Both the position numbers and the translations under genes were made by a program. From the NCBI RefSeq assembly GCF_900129455.1, contig NZ_FQVU01000002.1, positions 62,001-126,000 of the forward strand: 64,000 bases of DNA. The letters run 5' to 3'. Under the pieces are notes generated by a model. That model worked only from the letters and a program-made list of their open reading frames with translations. It did not search any database and had not been told where the DNA came from. Origin of the DNA: Jatrophihabitans endophyticus. Its GTDB lineage: Bacteria > Actinomycetota > Actinomycetes > Mycobacteriales > Jatrophihabitantaceae. Shown piece after piece: positions 53,004-62,947 of the stretch; the stretch's first letter is position 1; the number at the start of each line of letters is the position of its first letter.

Positions 53004-55537
53004 ACGCCATGCGTACGGTGGCCGTCCGCAACCTGCGGTCCCACAAGGTCCGGCTGCTGCTGACCCTCGTCTCGGTGCTGCTCGGCACCGCGTTCGTGAG
53101 CGGCTCGTTCGTGTTCACCGACACCCTGAAGCGCAGCTTCGACGCCATCTTCGCGACGAGCGACGAGGGCATCGACGCCCGGGTGCAGCCGCGCGAGGAC
53201 TTCACCGCCGGCGTGCCCACGGACCTCGTCCGCCGCATCGCCCGCGTGCCCGGTGTCGCCGCGGTCCAGCCGCAGATCGGCGCGCAGGTCGCGGTCGTCG
53301 ACGCCCACGGGACGCGGATCAGCACCGGGGGTGCCCCCAGCCAGGGCGGTGCCTGGCAGGACCGTCGCACGGTGCAGGACCCGCCGGAACTCGTGCGCGG
53401 CGCCGCACCGACCGCGACGGGCCAGGTCGCGGTCAACGAGTCGGCCGCGACCAGGTACCACCTCGCGGTCGGCGACCGCATCACCGTGGTCGCCCCCAAC
53501 GCCGCGGTCACCACCGCGCGGGTCGTCGGGCTGTACCGCGTCGCGTTCGACACCGGCGGCTACCTGGGCGCGCTGTTCCCGCCGCGGCAGGCCCTGACGT
53601 TGTTCACCGACGGGCGGCACTACACGACGATCGACGTCAGCGCGCGCGCCGGCGTCACGCAGGCCACGCTCGCCGCCCGGATCGAGCGGGTCCTGCCGGC
53701 CGACCTGGAGGCGCGGACCGGACGGCAGGTGCGCGACGACGACACCCAGGACGTCGCCGACGCGCTGTCGTTCATCACCGTCATCCTGCTCGGCTTCGGG
53801 ATCGTGGCGCTGCTCGTCGGCACCTTCATCATCTACAACACGTTCTCGATGATCGTCGCCCAGCGGCAGCGCGAGCTCGCGCTGCTGCGCGCGGTGGGGG
53901 CCAGTCGCCGGCAGGTGCAGCGTTCCGTGGTCTTCGAGTCCCTCGTCACGGGCCTCGTCGGCAGCGCGCTGGGGCTCGCGGGCGGCATCGGTCTCGCGTA
54001 CGGGCTCCGCGCGCTGCTCGACGCGCTCGACGTCGGCCTGCCCGCCGGCGAGCTCGTGCTGCTGGTGCGCACGGTCGTGGTCTCGATCCTGCTCGGGACG
54101 GCGGTGACCGTGGTCGCCGCGTGGAGCCCGGCCCGGCGCGCCTCGCGAATCGCGCCGGTGGCCGCGATGCGCGAGGAGTTCGCGACGCCGACGGCGGCGG
54201 GCCTGCGACGGCGTACGGCGCTCGGGGCGACCGTCGCCGCGCTCGCCGTGCTGGGGACGATCCTCGGCCTGGTCGCCGGCGATGCCGGATCGGCCGCGTC
54301 GTTCACCGGCCTCGGCCTGCTCGCGGCGGTGATCGCCACCATGTTGCTGTCGCCGGTGCTCGCGCGGTGGGTGATCCATCCGCTCGGGCGGGTGGTGGGC
54401 CGCCCGTTCGGTGTGCTCGGCCGGCTCGCGCGCACCAACGCGGTGCGCAACCCCCGCCGCACCGCGGCGACCGGTTTCGCGCTGACGCTCGGGATGCTGC
54501 TCGTCACGGGCATCGCGGTCGTGGGGGCGTCGGCCAAGGCCAGTATCGGCGAGCTGTTCTCCAACGGCGACGTGCGGGCCGACTACATCCTGACCTCGGA
54601 CGCCGGCCCGCTCCCGGTGCGGGCCGCCGCCGCCGCGGGGCAGGTGGCCGGCGTGGGGTCGACGACCGAGCTGCATCCGATGGTGGTGACCGTCGCCGGC
54701 GACCAGGTGACCGGTACCGCCGTCGACGGGCCGCTCGAACGCGTGCTGCCGGTGACGATGACCGTGGGGCGGGAGTCCTACGGCGGCACCGACATGATCG
54801 TGTCCGAGACCTACGCCGCCGACCACGGCTGGCGGCCCGGCACGACGCACCGCTTCACCGGCGCCGGGGGCACCGGCCCCGCGGTGACGGTGCGGGTCAC
54901 CGGCGTCTACCGCGACGCCGACCTCGTCGGGCCCTGGGTGGTCTCCGGCACCACGTATCGGACGCTCACCCCGCACAACCGGTGGGGCGACGACGTCGCC
55001 CTCGTGACCGTGGCGGCGGGCGCGGACGCGGGCGCGGTCCGCGCCGGGCTCGAGCGGGCCGTCAACGACTTCTACGTCGTGGACGTCCGGGACCGCGACG
55101 AGTTCCGCGGGTACGTCGCCGGCCAGGTGGACGGGTTGCTCGGCCTGCTCTACGGCCTGTTGGCGCTGGCGATCGTCATCGCGATCCTCGGCATCGTCAA
55201 CACGCAGGCGCTGTCGGTCGTGGAACGGCGGCGCGAGCTCGGCATGCTGCGCGCCGTCGGGATGCAGCGCGCCCAGGTGCGCCGCACCGTGTACCTCGAG
55301 TCACTGCTCATCGCGGTGTTCGGCGCCTTCCTGGGGGTCGTGCTCGGGGTCGCCTACGGGTCGTTGTTCACGCGCACGCTGCACGACGAGGGCCTGCGGG
55401 TGATCAGCGTGCCGTGGGTGCAGGCGGTCGTCTTCCTCGTCCTCGCGGCCGTCGTCGGCGTGCTCGCCGCCCTCTGGCCCGGCTGGCGGGCGGCCCGCAC
55501 GCCACCGCTCGACGCCGTGAGCGGCGCGGCGGCGTGA
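53000..55537 (+). CDS. ABC transporter permease with two FtsX domains
   Basis: An 845-residue FtsX/MacB-like permease. An N-terminal helix (about 17-40) is followed by a large outside domain, then the first FtsX domain (FGIVALLVGTFIIYNTFSMIVAQRQRELALLRAVGASRRQV; about 250-370). A second helix/periplasmic-type domain precedes the second FtsX domain (ALAIVIAILGIVNTQALSVVERRRELGMLRAVGMQRAQV; about 710-835). The RELALLRAVGA and RELGMLRAVGM signatures are diagnostic. GTG 53000 overlaps the ATPase stop; ATG 53009 is the alternative. Confidence 0.92.
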
Positions 55538-55617
55538 GCGGCCGGCGCGACCTCGGTTGGCGCGAAGGCCGCGATGCCAATTACCGTGGTCGACGTGACC
55601 GAAGCAGCGGGTACGCG

Positions 55618-55998
55618 ATGAACCTCGACGACGGCCCTGTCGATCCGTTCCTCGGCGATCCGGACGATCCGGCGGCACTGTTCGACGACGACGAGCCGCC
55701 GGCCCCGCTGAGCGACGACGAGCGGGCCGACGTGCTCGCCGACCTCGCCGAGCTTGAGGCGTTCCGGGCCGCGCTCGAGTCCCACGGCGTCCACGGCATC
55801 GTCGTCGACTGCGGGGACTGCGGCGACCAGCACTACTTCGGCTGGGACCTCATGGCCGGCAATCTGCGCTCGCTGCTCGGCGAGGGCCGCACCCACGTCC
55901 ACGAACCGGCCTTCTCGCCCGACCCCGACGCCTTCGTGAGCTGGGACTACGCCCGCGGCTGGACCGACGCCGTCGCCGCCCTCGCCAAGCGCCGCTAG
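55618..55998 (+). CDS. DUF5319 protein
   Basis: A 126-residue acidic protein. The N-terminus is Asp/Pro-rich (DDGPVDPFLGDPDDPAALFDDDEPPAPLSDDER). The core has a CGDCGDQHYFGWDLMAGNLRSLL motif with two Cys close together, possibly metal-binding. This family is confined to actinobacteria and is usually found near guaB and whiB, as here (M. tuberculosis Rv3412). Function unknown. Confidence 0.87.
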   Translation: MNLDDGPVDPFLGDPDDPAALFDDDEPPAPLSDDERADVLADLAELEAFRAALESHGVHGIVVDCGDCGDQHYFGWDLMAGNLRSLLGEGRTHVHEPAFSPDPDAFVSWDYARGWTDAVAALAKRR

Positions 55999-56191
55999 CA
56001 CCCGGACCCACCGCTTCTCCGGTCCCCGGGTCGACTTACGGCCCCGGATTTCGCCCCCCAGGCTGGGGAGACGGCAGATTTGGGGCGTGTGATGTGGTGA
56101 AGCTCGCGTCACCTTTTCGCGTCTCGTTCTTTGGACCTCGAAAGGCCGGCCTGCCAGGTGCCGGCGCGACGGGTCACCGGAGGACACCGCC

Positions 56192-56473
56192 ATGGGCGAG
56201 ATTCGACGACTCCCCGAACTGCGGGAGGGCGACTGGGACTGGCAGATGTCCGCCGCGTGCCGCGGGCAGGACACCGCCACCTTCTACCACCCCGAGAACG
56301 AGCGCGGGCCGTCCCGCGCCCGCCGCGAGATGCAGGCCAAGGCCGTCTGCTCGGGGTGCCCGGTCGTGCAGAGCTGCCTGCGCTGGGCGCTCGCCGCGCG
56401 CGAACCGTACGGCGTGTGGGGCGGGCTGTCGGTCGAGGAGCGCGAACGGTTGATCACGGCTCGTTCGGCCTGA
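56192..56473 (+). CDS. WhiB-family iron-sulfur regulator (WhiB3/WhiD-like)
   Basis: A 93-residue Wbl protein. The four cluster-binding cysteines are in SAACRG (Cys23), VCSGCPVVQSC (Cys53, Cys56, Cys62). The GVWGG beta-turn (75-79) and a short C-terminal region follow. Spacing matches the WhiB family; the D-x-FYHPENERG segment resembles WhiB3/WhiD. Such proteins bind [4Fe-4S] and partner the primary sigma factor. A GGAGG site precedes the ATG. Its position beside groEL1 parallels M. tuberculosis whiB3. Confidence 0.92.
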   Translation: MGEIRRLPELREGDWDWQMSAACRGQDTATFYHPENERGPSRARREMQAKAVCSGCPVVQSCLRWALAAREPYGVWGGLSVEERERLITARSA

Positions 56474-56497
56474 AGGGACTCGCGCCCCCCGCGTTAG

Positions 56498-56516
56498 AGT
56501 GATCAGTCCGATCACT
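56498..56516 (+). promoter_or_regulatory. Inverted repeat and -10 box before the CDF transporter
   Basis: AGTGATC (56498-56504) and GATCACT (56510-56516) form a perfect 7-bp inverted repeat with 5-bp spacer. It overlaps a candidate -10 box TAGAGT (56495-56500) and ends 26 bp before the proposed CDF start. The layout fits a metal-responsive repressor site. No regulator gene is next to it. Confidence 0.5.
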
Positions 56517-56541
56517 GCCGCGCGGCGGACGGAGGCGCGCC

Positions 56542-57570
56542 ATCCCCGCTGACCACGACCGGTGCGGCGCCCCGGACACCGGTGGGCCGGACACCGGCCA
56601 CCAGCACACCGGCCACCAGCACACCGGTGGGCCGCACACCGGCCACCAGCACACCGGTCACCAGCACACCGGCCACCAGCACACCGTGGGCGCCGACGCC
56701 GACCGTCGTTATCTCGGCCTGGCGTTGGGGCTGCTGAGCGCGTTCCTCGTCGCCGAGGTCGTCGTCGCGCTCGCGGCCGACTCGCTCGCGCTGCTGTCCG
56801 ACGCCGGCCACATGCTCTCCGACGTCGGCGCGCTCGCGGCGTCGCTGTGGGCCATGCGCCTCGCGGCGCAACCGGCCGCGGGCTCGTGGACCTACGGCCT
56901 CAAGCGCGCGGAGATCCTCACCGCGGCCGGCAACGGCATCACGCTGCTGGTCGTCGGCGCCCTCGTGGCCTTCGAGGCCATCCGCCGCCTGGCGCATCCG
57001 CCCGAGGTCGAGGGGCTCGCCGTCCTCGTCGTCGCGATCGTGGGTGTCGCGGTGAACGTGGCCGCGACGGCCGTGCTCGCCCGCGCGAACCGCGCCAGCC
57101 TGAACGTCGAGGGCGCCTTCCAGCACATCGTCACCGATCTCTACGCGTTCCTCGGGACGGTCGTCGCCGGCGTCGTCATCCTCGCCACGGGCTACGTCCG
57201 GGCCGACTCCATCGCCTCCCTGCTCGTGGTCGCGCTCATGGTGAAGGCCGCCTGGGGGCTGCTGCGCGAGTCCGGCCGCGTTCTGCTCGAGGCGGCGCCC
57301 GAGGGCGTCGACCTCGACGAGATCCGGCGACACCTGCTGGGCACGCACCACGTCCTCGACGTCCACGACCTGCACGTCTGGACCGTCACGTCCACCCTCC
57401 CGGCCCTCTCGGCGCACGTGGTCGTCGAGCAGGAGTGCTTCAACGACGGGCACGCGCCGCAGATCCTGGACCGGCTGCAGACCTGCCTCACCGGTCACTT
57501 CGACGTCGAGCACTCCACCTTCCAGCTGGAGCCGGCCGGGCACGTCGACCACGAGGCCGAGATGCACTGA
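56542..57570 (+). CDS. Cation diffusion facilitator with His-rich N-terminal repeat; non-standard start likely
   Basis: A CDF-family zinc/cobalt-type exporter with six helices. Metal-site motifs: SLALLSDAGHMLSDVGALA in helix 2 and FQHIVTDLYAF in helix 5 (H-x3-D). A cytoplasmic metal-chaperone-like end holds HHVLDVHDLHVW. A GTG at 56686 could start the core but has no ribosome site. In frame upstream lie seven 15-bp repeats (56581-56685), five of which encode GHQHT, a His-rich tail typical of CDF proteins. The frame is open to 56503 but has no ATG, GTG or TTG. A perfect GGAGG (56531-56535) sits 6 nt before an ATC at 56542, taken as start (342 residues). Confidence 0.78.
   Translation: MPADHDRCGAPDTGGPDTGHQHTGHQHTGGPHTGHQHTGHQHTGHQHTVGADADRRYLGLALGLLSAFLVAEVVVALAADSLALLSDAGHMLSDVGALAASLWAMRLAAQPAAGSWTYGLKRAEILTAAGNGITLLVVGALVAFEAIRRLAHPPEVEGLAVLVVAIVGVAVNVAATAVLARANRASLNVEGAFQHIVTDLYAFLGTVVAGVVILATGYVRADSIASLLVVALMVKAAWGLLRESGRVLLEAAPEGVDLDEIRRHLLGTHHVLDVHDLHVWTVTSTLPALSAHVVVEQECFNDGHAPQILDRLQTCLTGHFDVEHSTFQLEPAGHVDHEAEMH
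56581..56685 (+). repeat. 15-bp tandem repeat encoding GHQHT units
   Basis: Seven 15-bp units, five GHQHT-type and two GGP(D/H)T-type, exactly in frame with the downstream CDF core. The His content is what is expected of a metal-binding N-terminus, supporting that this stretch is translated. Confidence 0.9.
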
Positions 57571-57587
57571 CCACGCGCCGTCACGCG

Positions 57588-57624
57588 CGACGGCCCCGCA
57601 GCACGCTGTGCTGCGGGGCCGTCG
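57588..57624. terminator. Bidirectional terminator between the CDF and groEL genes
   Basis: A perfect 17-bp stem (57588-57604 and 57608-57624) with loop GCT, midway between the stops of the convergent CDF and groEL genes. Confidence 0.85.
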
Positions 57625-57653
57625 TGCGGTGCGTCGTGGCGCGTCGGTGAGCG

Positions 57654-59363
<1,710 letters not shown>

Positions 59364-59669
59364 CTACTTCTCGATGATCGCGAGGACGTCGCGGGCCGAC
59401 AGGACGAGGTAGTCCTCGCCGGCGTAGCGGACCTCGGTGCCCCCGTACTTGCTGTAGAGGACGACGTCGCCGACGGCGACGTCGAGCGGGACGCGGTTGC
59501 CGTTGTCGTCGATGCGGCCGGGGCCGACGGCGAGGACGGTGCCCTCCTGCGGCTTCTCCTTGGCGGTGTCCGGGATGACGATGCCCGAGGCGGTGGTGGT
59601 CTCGGCCTCGTTGGTCTGGACGACGATGCGGTCCTCGAGCGGCTTGATGCTGACCTTGGTGGCGGTCAC
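59364..59669 (-). CDS. groES: Co-chaperonin GroES
   Basis: A 101-residue Gro[48 protein letters not shown] (mobile loop included) and [31 protein letters not shown]. It caps the GroEL ring. First gene of the groES-groEL1 operon, with a CIRCE element 82 bp upstream, so heat-shock repression by HrcA is expected (hrcA is not in this window). Confidence 0.97.
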   Translation of the reverse strand: MTATKVSIKPLEDRIVVQTNEAETTTASGIVIPDTAKEKPQEGTVLAVGPGRIDDNGNRVPLDVAVGDVVLYSKYGGTEVRYAGEDYLVLSARDVLAIIEK

Positions 59670-59750
59670 TGGATGACTCCCCTTTGCGTCACTGGGTGCG
59701 AGTTCAGTTCTGGGGGGCGGCTGCCGTCGCGGGGGTCAACCTCCTCCGAC

Positions 59751-59777
59751 TTGGCACTCTAACGCGGCGAGTGCCAA
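59751..59777 (-). promoter_or_regulatory. CIRCE element (HrcA operator) upstream of groES-groEL1
   Basis: TTGGCACTC - 9 bp - GAGTGCCAA, a perfect 9-bp inverted repeat with 9-bp spacer (59751-59759, 59769-59777). It matches the CIRCE consensus TTAGCACTC-N9-GAGTGCTAA with one change per arm. Confidence 0.92.
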
Positions 59778-59805
59778 GGTGTCGACGCTGGGGCCCCGCT
59801 CCGGC

Positions 59806-59854
59806 CGATCGTGGACCGAATCGATCGGTGCGGCGGCGTGTCGGTCCACGATCG
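59806..59854. repeat. Upstream hairpin repeat of AbiEi/DUF559 cassette 2
   Basis: A 49-bp element with arms CGATCGTGGACCGA and TCGGTCCACGATCG; two flanking base pairs extend the stem to 16 bp (59804-59856) around a 21-nt spacer. A related 49-bp element lies beyond the gene at 60802-60850. The right halves (GGCGGCGTGTCGGTCCACGATC) are identical; the left loop halves differ. Confidence 0.9.
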
Positions 59855-59874
59855 GCGGAAGGCCGGACCGGGTC

Positions 59875-59891
59875 TGTGGACAACGCCGATC
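59875..59891 (+). promoter_or_regulatory. Shared upstream motif of the two AbiEi/DUF559 genes (copy 2)
   Basis: TGTGGACAACGCCGATC ends 28 bp before the GTG at 59920. The same motif with one change occurs at the same distance before the paralogue (17692-17708), although the sequence between motif and start is not conserved. Confidence 0.55.
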
Positions 59892-59919
59892 GGGGTGGCG
59901 CCGACGCCATGCTGGCCGG

Positions 59920-60804
59920 GTGACATGGGCGGCGACGGCGCGCAGCCAGGACGGCGTGATCGGCCGGGCGCAGCTGCGTGGGCACGGCCTGTCGGACCCG
60001 GCGGTGTCGCGGCTCGTCGAGGCGCAGGCGCTGCACCCGATCGGTCACGGCGTGTTCCTCGTCCGCGGGGCACCGCTGACGTACCGGGCGACGTTGTGGT
60101 CCGCGGTCGTGGCGAGCGACGGCGTGCTGGCCTTCGGCACCGCAGCGCACCTGTGGGGTGTCGTCGCCGAGGCACCGGCCCGCGTCGACGTGCTCATCGC
60201 CCGGCACCGCCGGGTGAGACCGACGCCGCAGCTGCGACCCCACCGGATCACCGTCGCACCGTCGGTCGAGGTCCGGCTGGACGGCCTGCCGGTCACGTCA
60301 CGCACGCACACCCTGCTCGACTACCTCGGCCGGCAGCGACCGGGCTCGGCCCAGCGGCTCGCCGACCGGGCGCTGCAGCGCGGCTGGCTGCGTCCCGACG
60401 ATCTCGCCGCGCGGCTCCGGGACAGCCCGGGCCGGACCGGCAACACGATGCTGCGCACCCTGCTCGAACGGTGCGGCGACGGCGCTGCCGCCGAGTCCGA
60501 ACGGGTGCTGCACCGGTTGCTGCGGCGTGCGGGCATCAGCCGTTGGGTCCCCAACTACCCGCTCTGGGTGGACGGCGAGCTGGCTGCGGTGCTCGACGTC
60601 GCTCTCCCGGATCAGCGACTGGCGATCGAGGTCGACGGCTGGGCGTTCCACAGCGACGTGGATCGCTTCCAGCGCGATCGCACCCGGCAGAACCGGCTCG
60701 TCGCCCTGGGCTGGACGGTGCTGCGCTTCACCTGGGCCGACCTCGTGGAGCGCCCGGGCTCCGTGGTCGCGACCATCCGTCGGCAGGTGACGGCCGCCGG
60801 GTGA
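59920..60804 (+). CDS. AbiEi-like / DUF559 (Vsr-fold) protein, cassette 2
   Basis: A 294-residue paralogue of 17737-18633. The N-terminal winged-helix part (SQDGVIGRAQLRGHGLSDPAVSRLVEAQALHPIGHGVFLV) is more diverged. The C-terminal DUF559 domain (AAESERVLHRLLRRAGI; VLDVALPDQRLAIEVDGWAFH; DRTRQNRLVALGWTVLRFTWADL) keeps the nuclease-core Asp and Glu. The GTG at 59920 sits as far from the shared upstream motif as the ATG of its paralogue. The TGA stop is the first three bases of the downstream hairpin. No partner toxin gene is present. Confidence 0.84.
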   Translation: MTWAATARSQDGVIGRAQLRGHGLSDPAVSRLVEAQALHPIGHGVFLVRGAPLTYRATLWSAVVASDGVLAFGTAAHLWGVVAEAPARVDVLIARHRRVRPTPQLRPHRITVAPSVEVRLDGLPVTSRTHTLLDYLGRQRPGSAQRLADRALQRGWLRPDDLAARLRDSPGRTGNTMLRTLLERCGDGAAAESERVLHRLLRRAGISRWVPNYPLWVDGELAAVLDVALPDQRLAIEVDGWAFHSDVDRFQRDRTRQNRLVALGWTVLRFTWADLVERPGSVVATIRRQVTAAG

Positions 60805-60850
60805 TCGTGGACCCGTCTGCTCGCCGTGGCGGCGTGTCGGTCCACGATCA
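60802..60850. repeat. Downstream hairpin repeat of cassette 2; gives stop codons on both strands
   Basis: A 49-bp element with perfect 12-bp arms TGATCGTGGACC and GGTCCACGATCA. The first TGA (60802-60804) ends the AbiEi/DUF559 gene; the mirror TGA (60850-60848 on the minus strand) ends the propeller gene. It probably also terminates transcription both ways. Confidence 0.92.
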
Positions 60851-62302
60851 GCCGAAACGGACCGCCGACCAGCTCCGACCGGCGTCGGCGGTGGTGAAGA
60901 CCGTCCGGCCGTCGGCGGCGATGGCGTGGCCGGCGGTGGCCGACCCGAACCCCAGGTAGGACGCCGACCCGGGGGTGCCGGCCGCGCCCAGCCGGTCGAA
61001 GCTGCGCCCGCCGTCGGTCGAGCGATAGGTCTCGTCCGAGCTCACCAGCACCGTGTCGGCCGAGGCCGCGGCGAGGGCGCGGATCCCGCCGGCGCCGAGC
61101 ACCGCTTTGCCGGCGCGGAAGCTCGCGCCGCCGTCGGTCGACACCGCCACCGCCTGCGTGCCGCTCCCACGGACGCGGCAGGCGACCACCACCGAGCCGT
61201 CCGCCGCGGTGGCGAGCGTCCGGGAGTCGACCTCGCCGCCACGCTGGGGGCAGGGCTCGCCCCGATCGGTCCAGCTGCGCCCGTCGTCGGACGAGGTCCA
61301 CAGCGTGGAGCCCGAGCCCGGGGCCAGCAGGTAGGCGTGGGTGCCGCTGCGGGAGAGGACGGCGTCGTCCCCCGGCGTCGCCGAACCGGGCAGCGACACC
61401 GTGCGCCAGGTCGTCGCGCCCACTCCGGCGTACTGCACGGTGCCGCGGCACGCCGGCGGGCAGGTCGCCTGGTCGGAACGGACCCGGATCACGTTGCCGT
61501 CGAGCGTCTCCATCGCGACCGCGCCGCCGACCAGTCGCGTCCAGCTCCTCGCGCCGTCCCGGGTGAGGAAGAGCGCGTTCGGACCGAAGGCGTAGCCGAT
61601 GTCGTCGGTGGCGAAGCGGACGTGCTCGACGCAGGGCGCCGAGCAGTCGTTGACGCCGGCGACGTGGAACGGGGTGTTGGGGCGGCTCTGCCAGACCTTG
61701 CCGCCGTCGGTGGTGCGCAGCAACGCGGTGCAGCGCCCGGACGTGCGCAGGCAGTCGGCCGAGGCGATGCCCCACCCGTCGTCCGGGCCGGTGAAGGTGA
61801 TGTCGACGACCCGGACCCCCGACAGCGTGGGCACCCGGACGATGCGCGACCCCGACGACTGCGGGCTCTTGTCCTCGGACGCGCTGGACGAGCGGGGCCC
61901 AGGCGTCGGTGTCGAGGTCACGGGCGAGCTGGACGCCGGGCTCGACGAGGCCGGCGGCGTCGGCGTGGCGATCGTCGTCTGCCCGGCCTGGTCGTGGTCG
62001 GGCGACGGGTCGTACTGCGCCACCGCGACCCCGACGCCGGCCACCGCGGCGACGGCGGCGGCGACGGCCACCAGCCGCCCCCACGGCGGTCGCCCCCCGG
62101 CCACGGAACGGGTGCCGCCGCGCGGCAGCGAGCGGGCCGCGTGCTCGGCCTCGGCACGGGCGATGACGCGCTCGGCGAGCGGCTCGCCGGACGGCGCCTG
62201 CCGGGCCTGCTCGGCGAGCCGGCGGCGCAGCGTGGCCTCGTGGTCGGCGGCCGCCCCGGTGTCGGGGCCGGCGCCGGGCCGGCGCGCGAACGGGTTCCTC
62301 AT
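60848..62302 (-). CDS. Membrane-anchored BNR/Asp-box beta-propeller protein coupled to a sigma factor
   Basis: A 484-residue protein. A charged cytoplasmic N-terminus (about 1-75) leads to one helix (about 80-99, WGRLVAVAAAVAAVAGVGVAVAQ), a Pro/Ser/Thr-rich stalk (about 100-160), and a propeller domain with at least six Asp-box repeats (TTDGGKVW, TRDGARSW, SSDDGRSW, STDGGASF, STDGGRSF, TADAGRSW). The ATG has a GGGGAGGA site and overlaps the sigma-factor stop (ATGA). Position and topology suggest a membrane sensor controlling the sigma factor. The zinc anti-sigma motif H-x3-C-x2-C is absent from the cytoplasmic part. Confidence 0.82.
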   Translation of the reverse strand: MRNPFARRPGAGPDTGAAADHEATLRRRLAEQARQAPSGEPLAERVIARAEAEHAARSLPRGGTRSVAGGRPPWGRLVAVAAAVAAVAGVGVAVAQYDPSPDHDQAGQTTIATPTPPASSSPASSSPVTSTPTPGPRSSSASEDKSPQSSGSRIVRVPTLSGVRVVDITFTGPDDGWGIASADCLRTSGRCTALLRTTDGGKVWQSRPNTPFHVAGVNDCSAPCVEHVRFATDDIGYAFGPNALFLTRDGARSWTRLVGGAVAMETLDGNVIRVRSDQATCPPACRGTVQYAGVGATTWRTVSLPGSATPGDDAVLSRSGTHAYLLAPGSGSTLWTSSDDGRSWTDRGEPCPQRGGEVDSRTLATAADGSVVVACRVRGSGTQAVAVSTDGGASFRAGKAVLGAGGIRALAAASADTVLVSSDETYRSTDGGRSFDRLGAAGTPGSASYLGFGSATAGHAIAADGRTVFTTADAGRSWSAVRFG

Positions 62303-62883
62303 GATGTCCTCCCCGCGGTGGGCGGGTCGAGGCGGTCTCGCAACGTGGCGAGGCCGCGGCTGATCAGGCTGCGGACGGTGCCGACGCGGCACCCCAGCGC
62401 GTCCGCGGTGTCGGCGTCGTCGAGGTCTTCGAAGAAGCGCAGGACGAGCGCGGCCCGCTGCCGGTCGGGCAGCCCCGCCAGCACGTCGCGCAGCTGGTCA
62501 CGGTCGGCCAACCGGCCGATCGCGTCGTACTCGTCGACCGACTCGGGCACCTCGGCGTAGGCGTACTCGCGGCGCGACGCGCGACGGCGGTCGTTGACGT
62601 ACGCGTTGGACAGCGAGCGCCGGACGTAGGCCAGCGGCACGTCCGCCGCCGCGACCCGATCCCACTTCGGGTACAGCCGCACCAGCGTGTCCTGGACGAG
62701 CTCCTCGGCCCCGAGCGCGCTGCCGGTGAGCAGGTAGGCGGTGCGCGTCAGCGCCGGGACGTGTTCGCGCACGAACGCGGCGAACTCCACCTGGGCGCGG
62801 GCCGCGGCGTCGCCGTACCCGCTCGACGACGTGCTCACCGGGGTGCTCCCCGCCGCGCGGCGGCGACCGACCTCGCTGCTCAC
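62299..62883 (-). CDS. SigE-family (ECF-type) RNA polymerase sigma factor
   Basis: A 194-residue sigma-70 factor of the actinobacterial SigE/SigM-like group. Region 2: FAAFVREHVPALTRTAYLLTGSALGAEELVQDTLVRLYPKW and YVRRSLSNAYVNDRRRASRRE. Region 4: LAGLPDRQRAALVLRFFEDLDDADTADALGCRVGTVRSLISRGLATLRD. I chose the GTG at 62883 because GGAGG lies 6 nt upstream; a start nearer region 2 (62838) is possible. Translationally coupled to the propeller protein. Confidence 0.92.
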   Translation of the reverse strand: MSSEVGRRRAAGSTPVSTSSSGYGDAAARAQVEFAAFVREHVPALTRTAYLLTGSALGAEELVQDTLVRLYPKWDRVAAADVPLAYVRRSLSNAYVNDRRRASRREYAYAEVPESVDEYDAIGRLADRDQLRDVLAGLPDRQRAALVLRFFEDLDDADTADALGCRVGTVRSLISRGLATLRDRLDPPTAGRTS

Positions 62884-62947
62884 CAGTACCTCCACCCCCG
62901 GTAGACAGCGCCGGGCGGCGATCCGTTGCACGACCGGGGAAGGTCGT

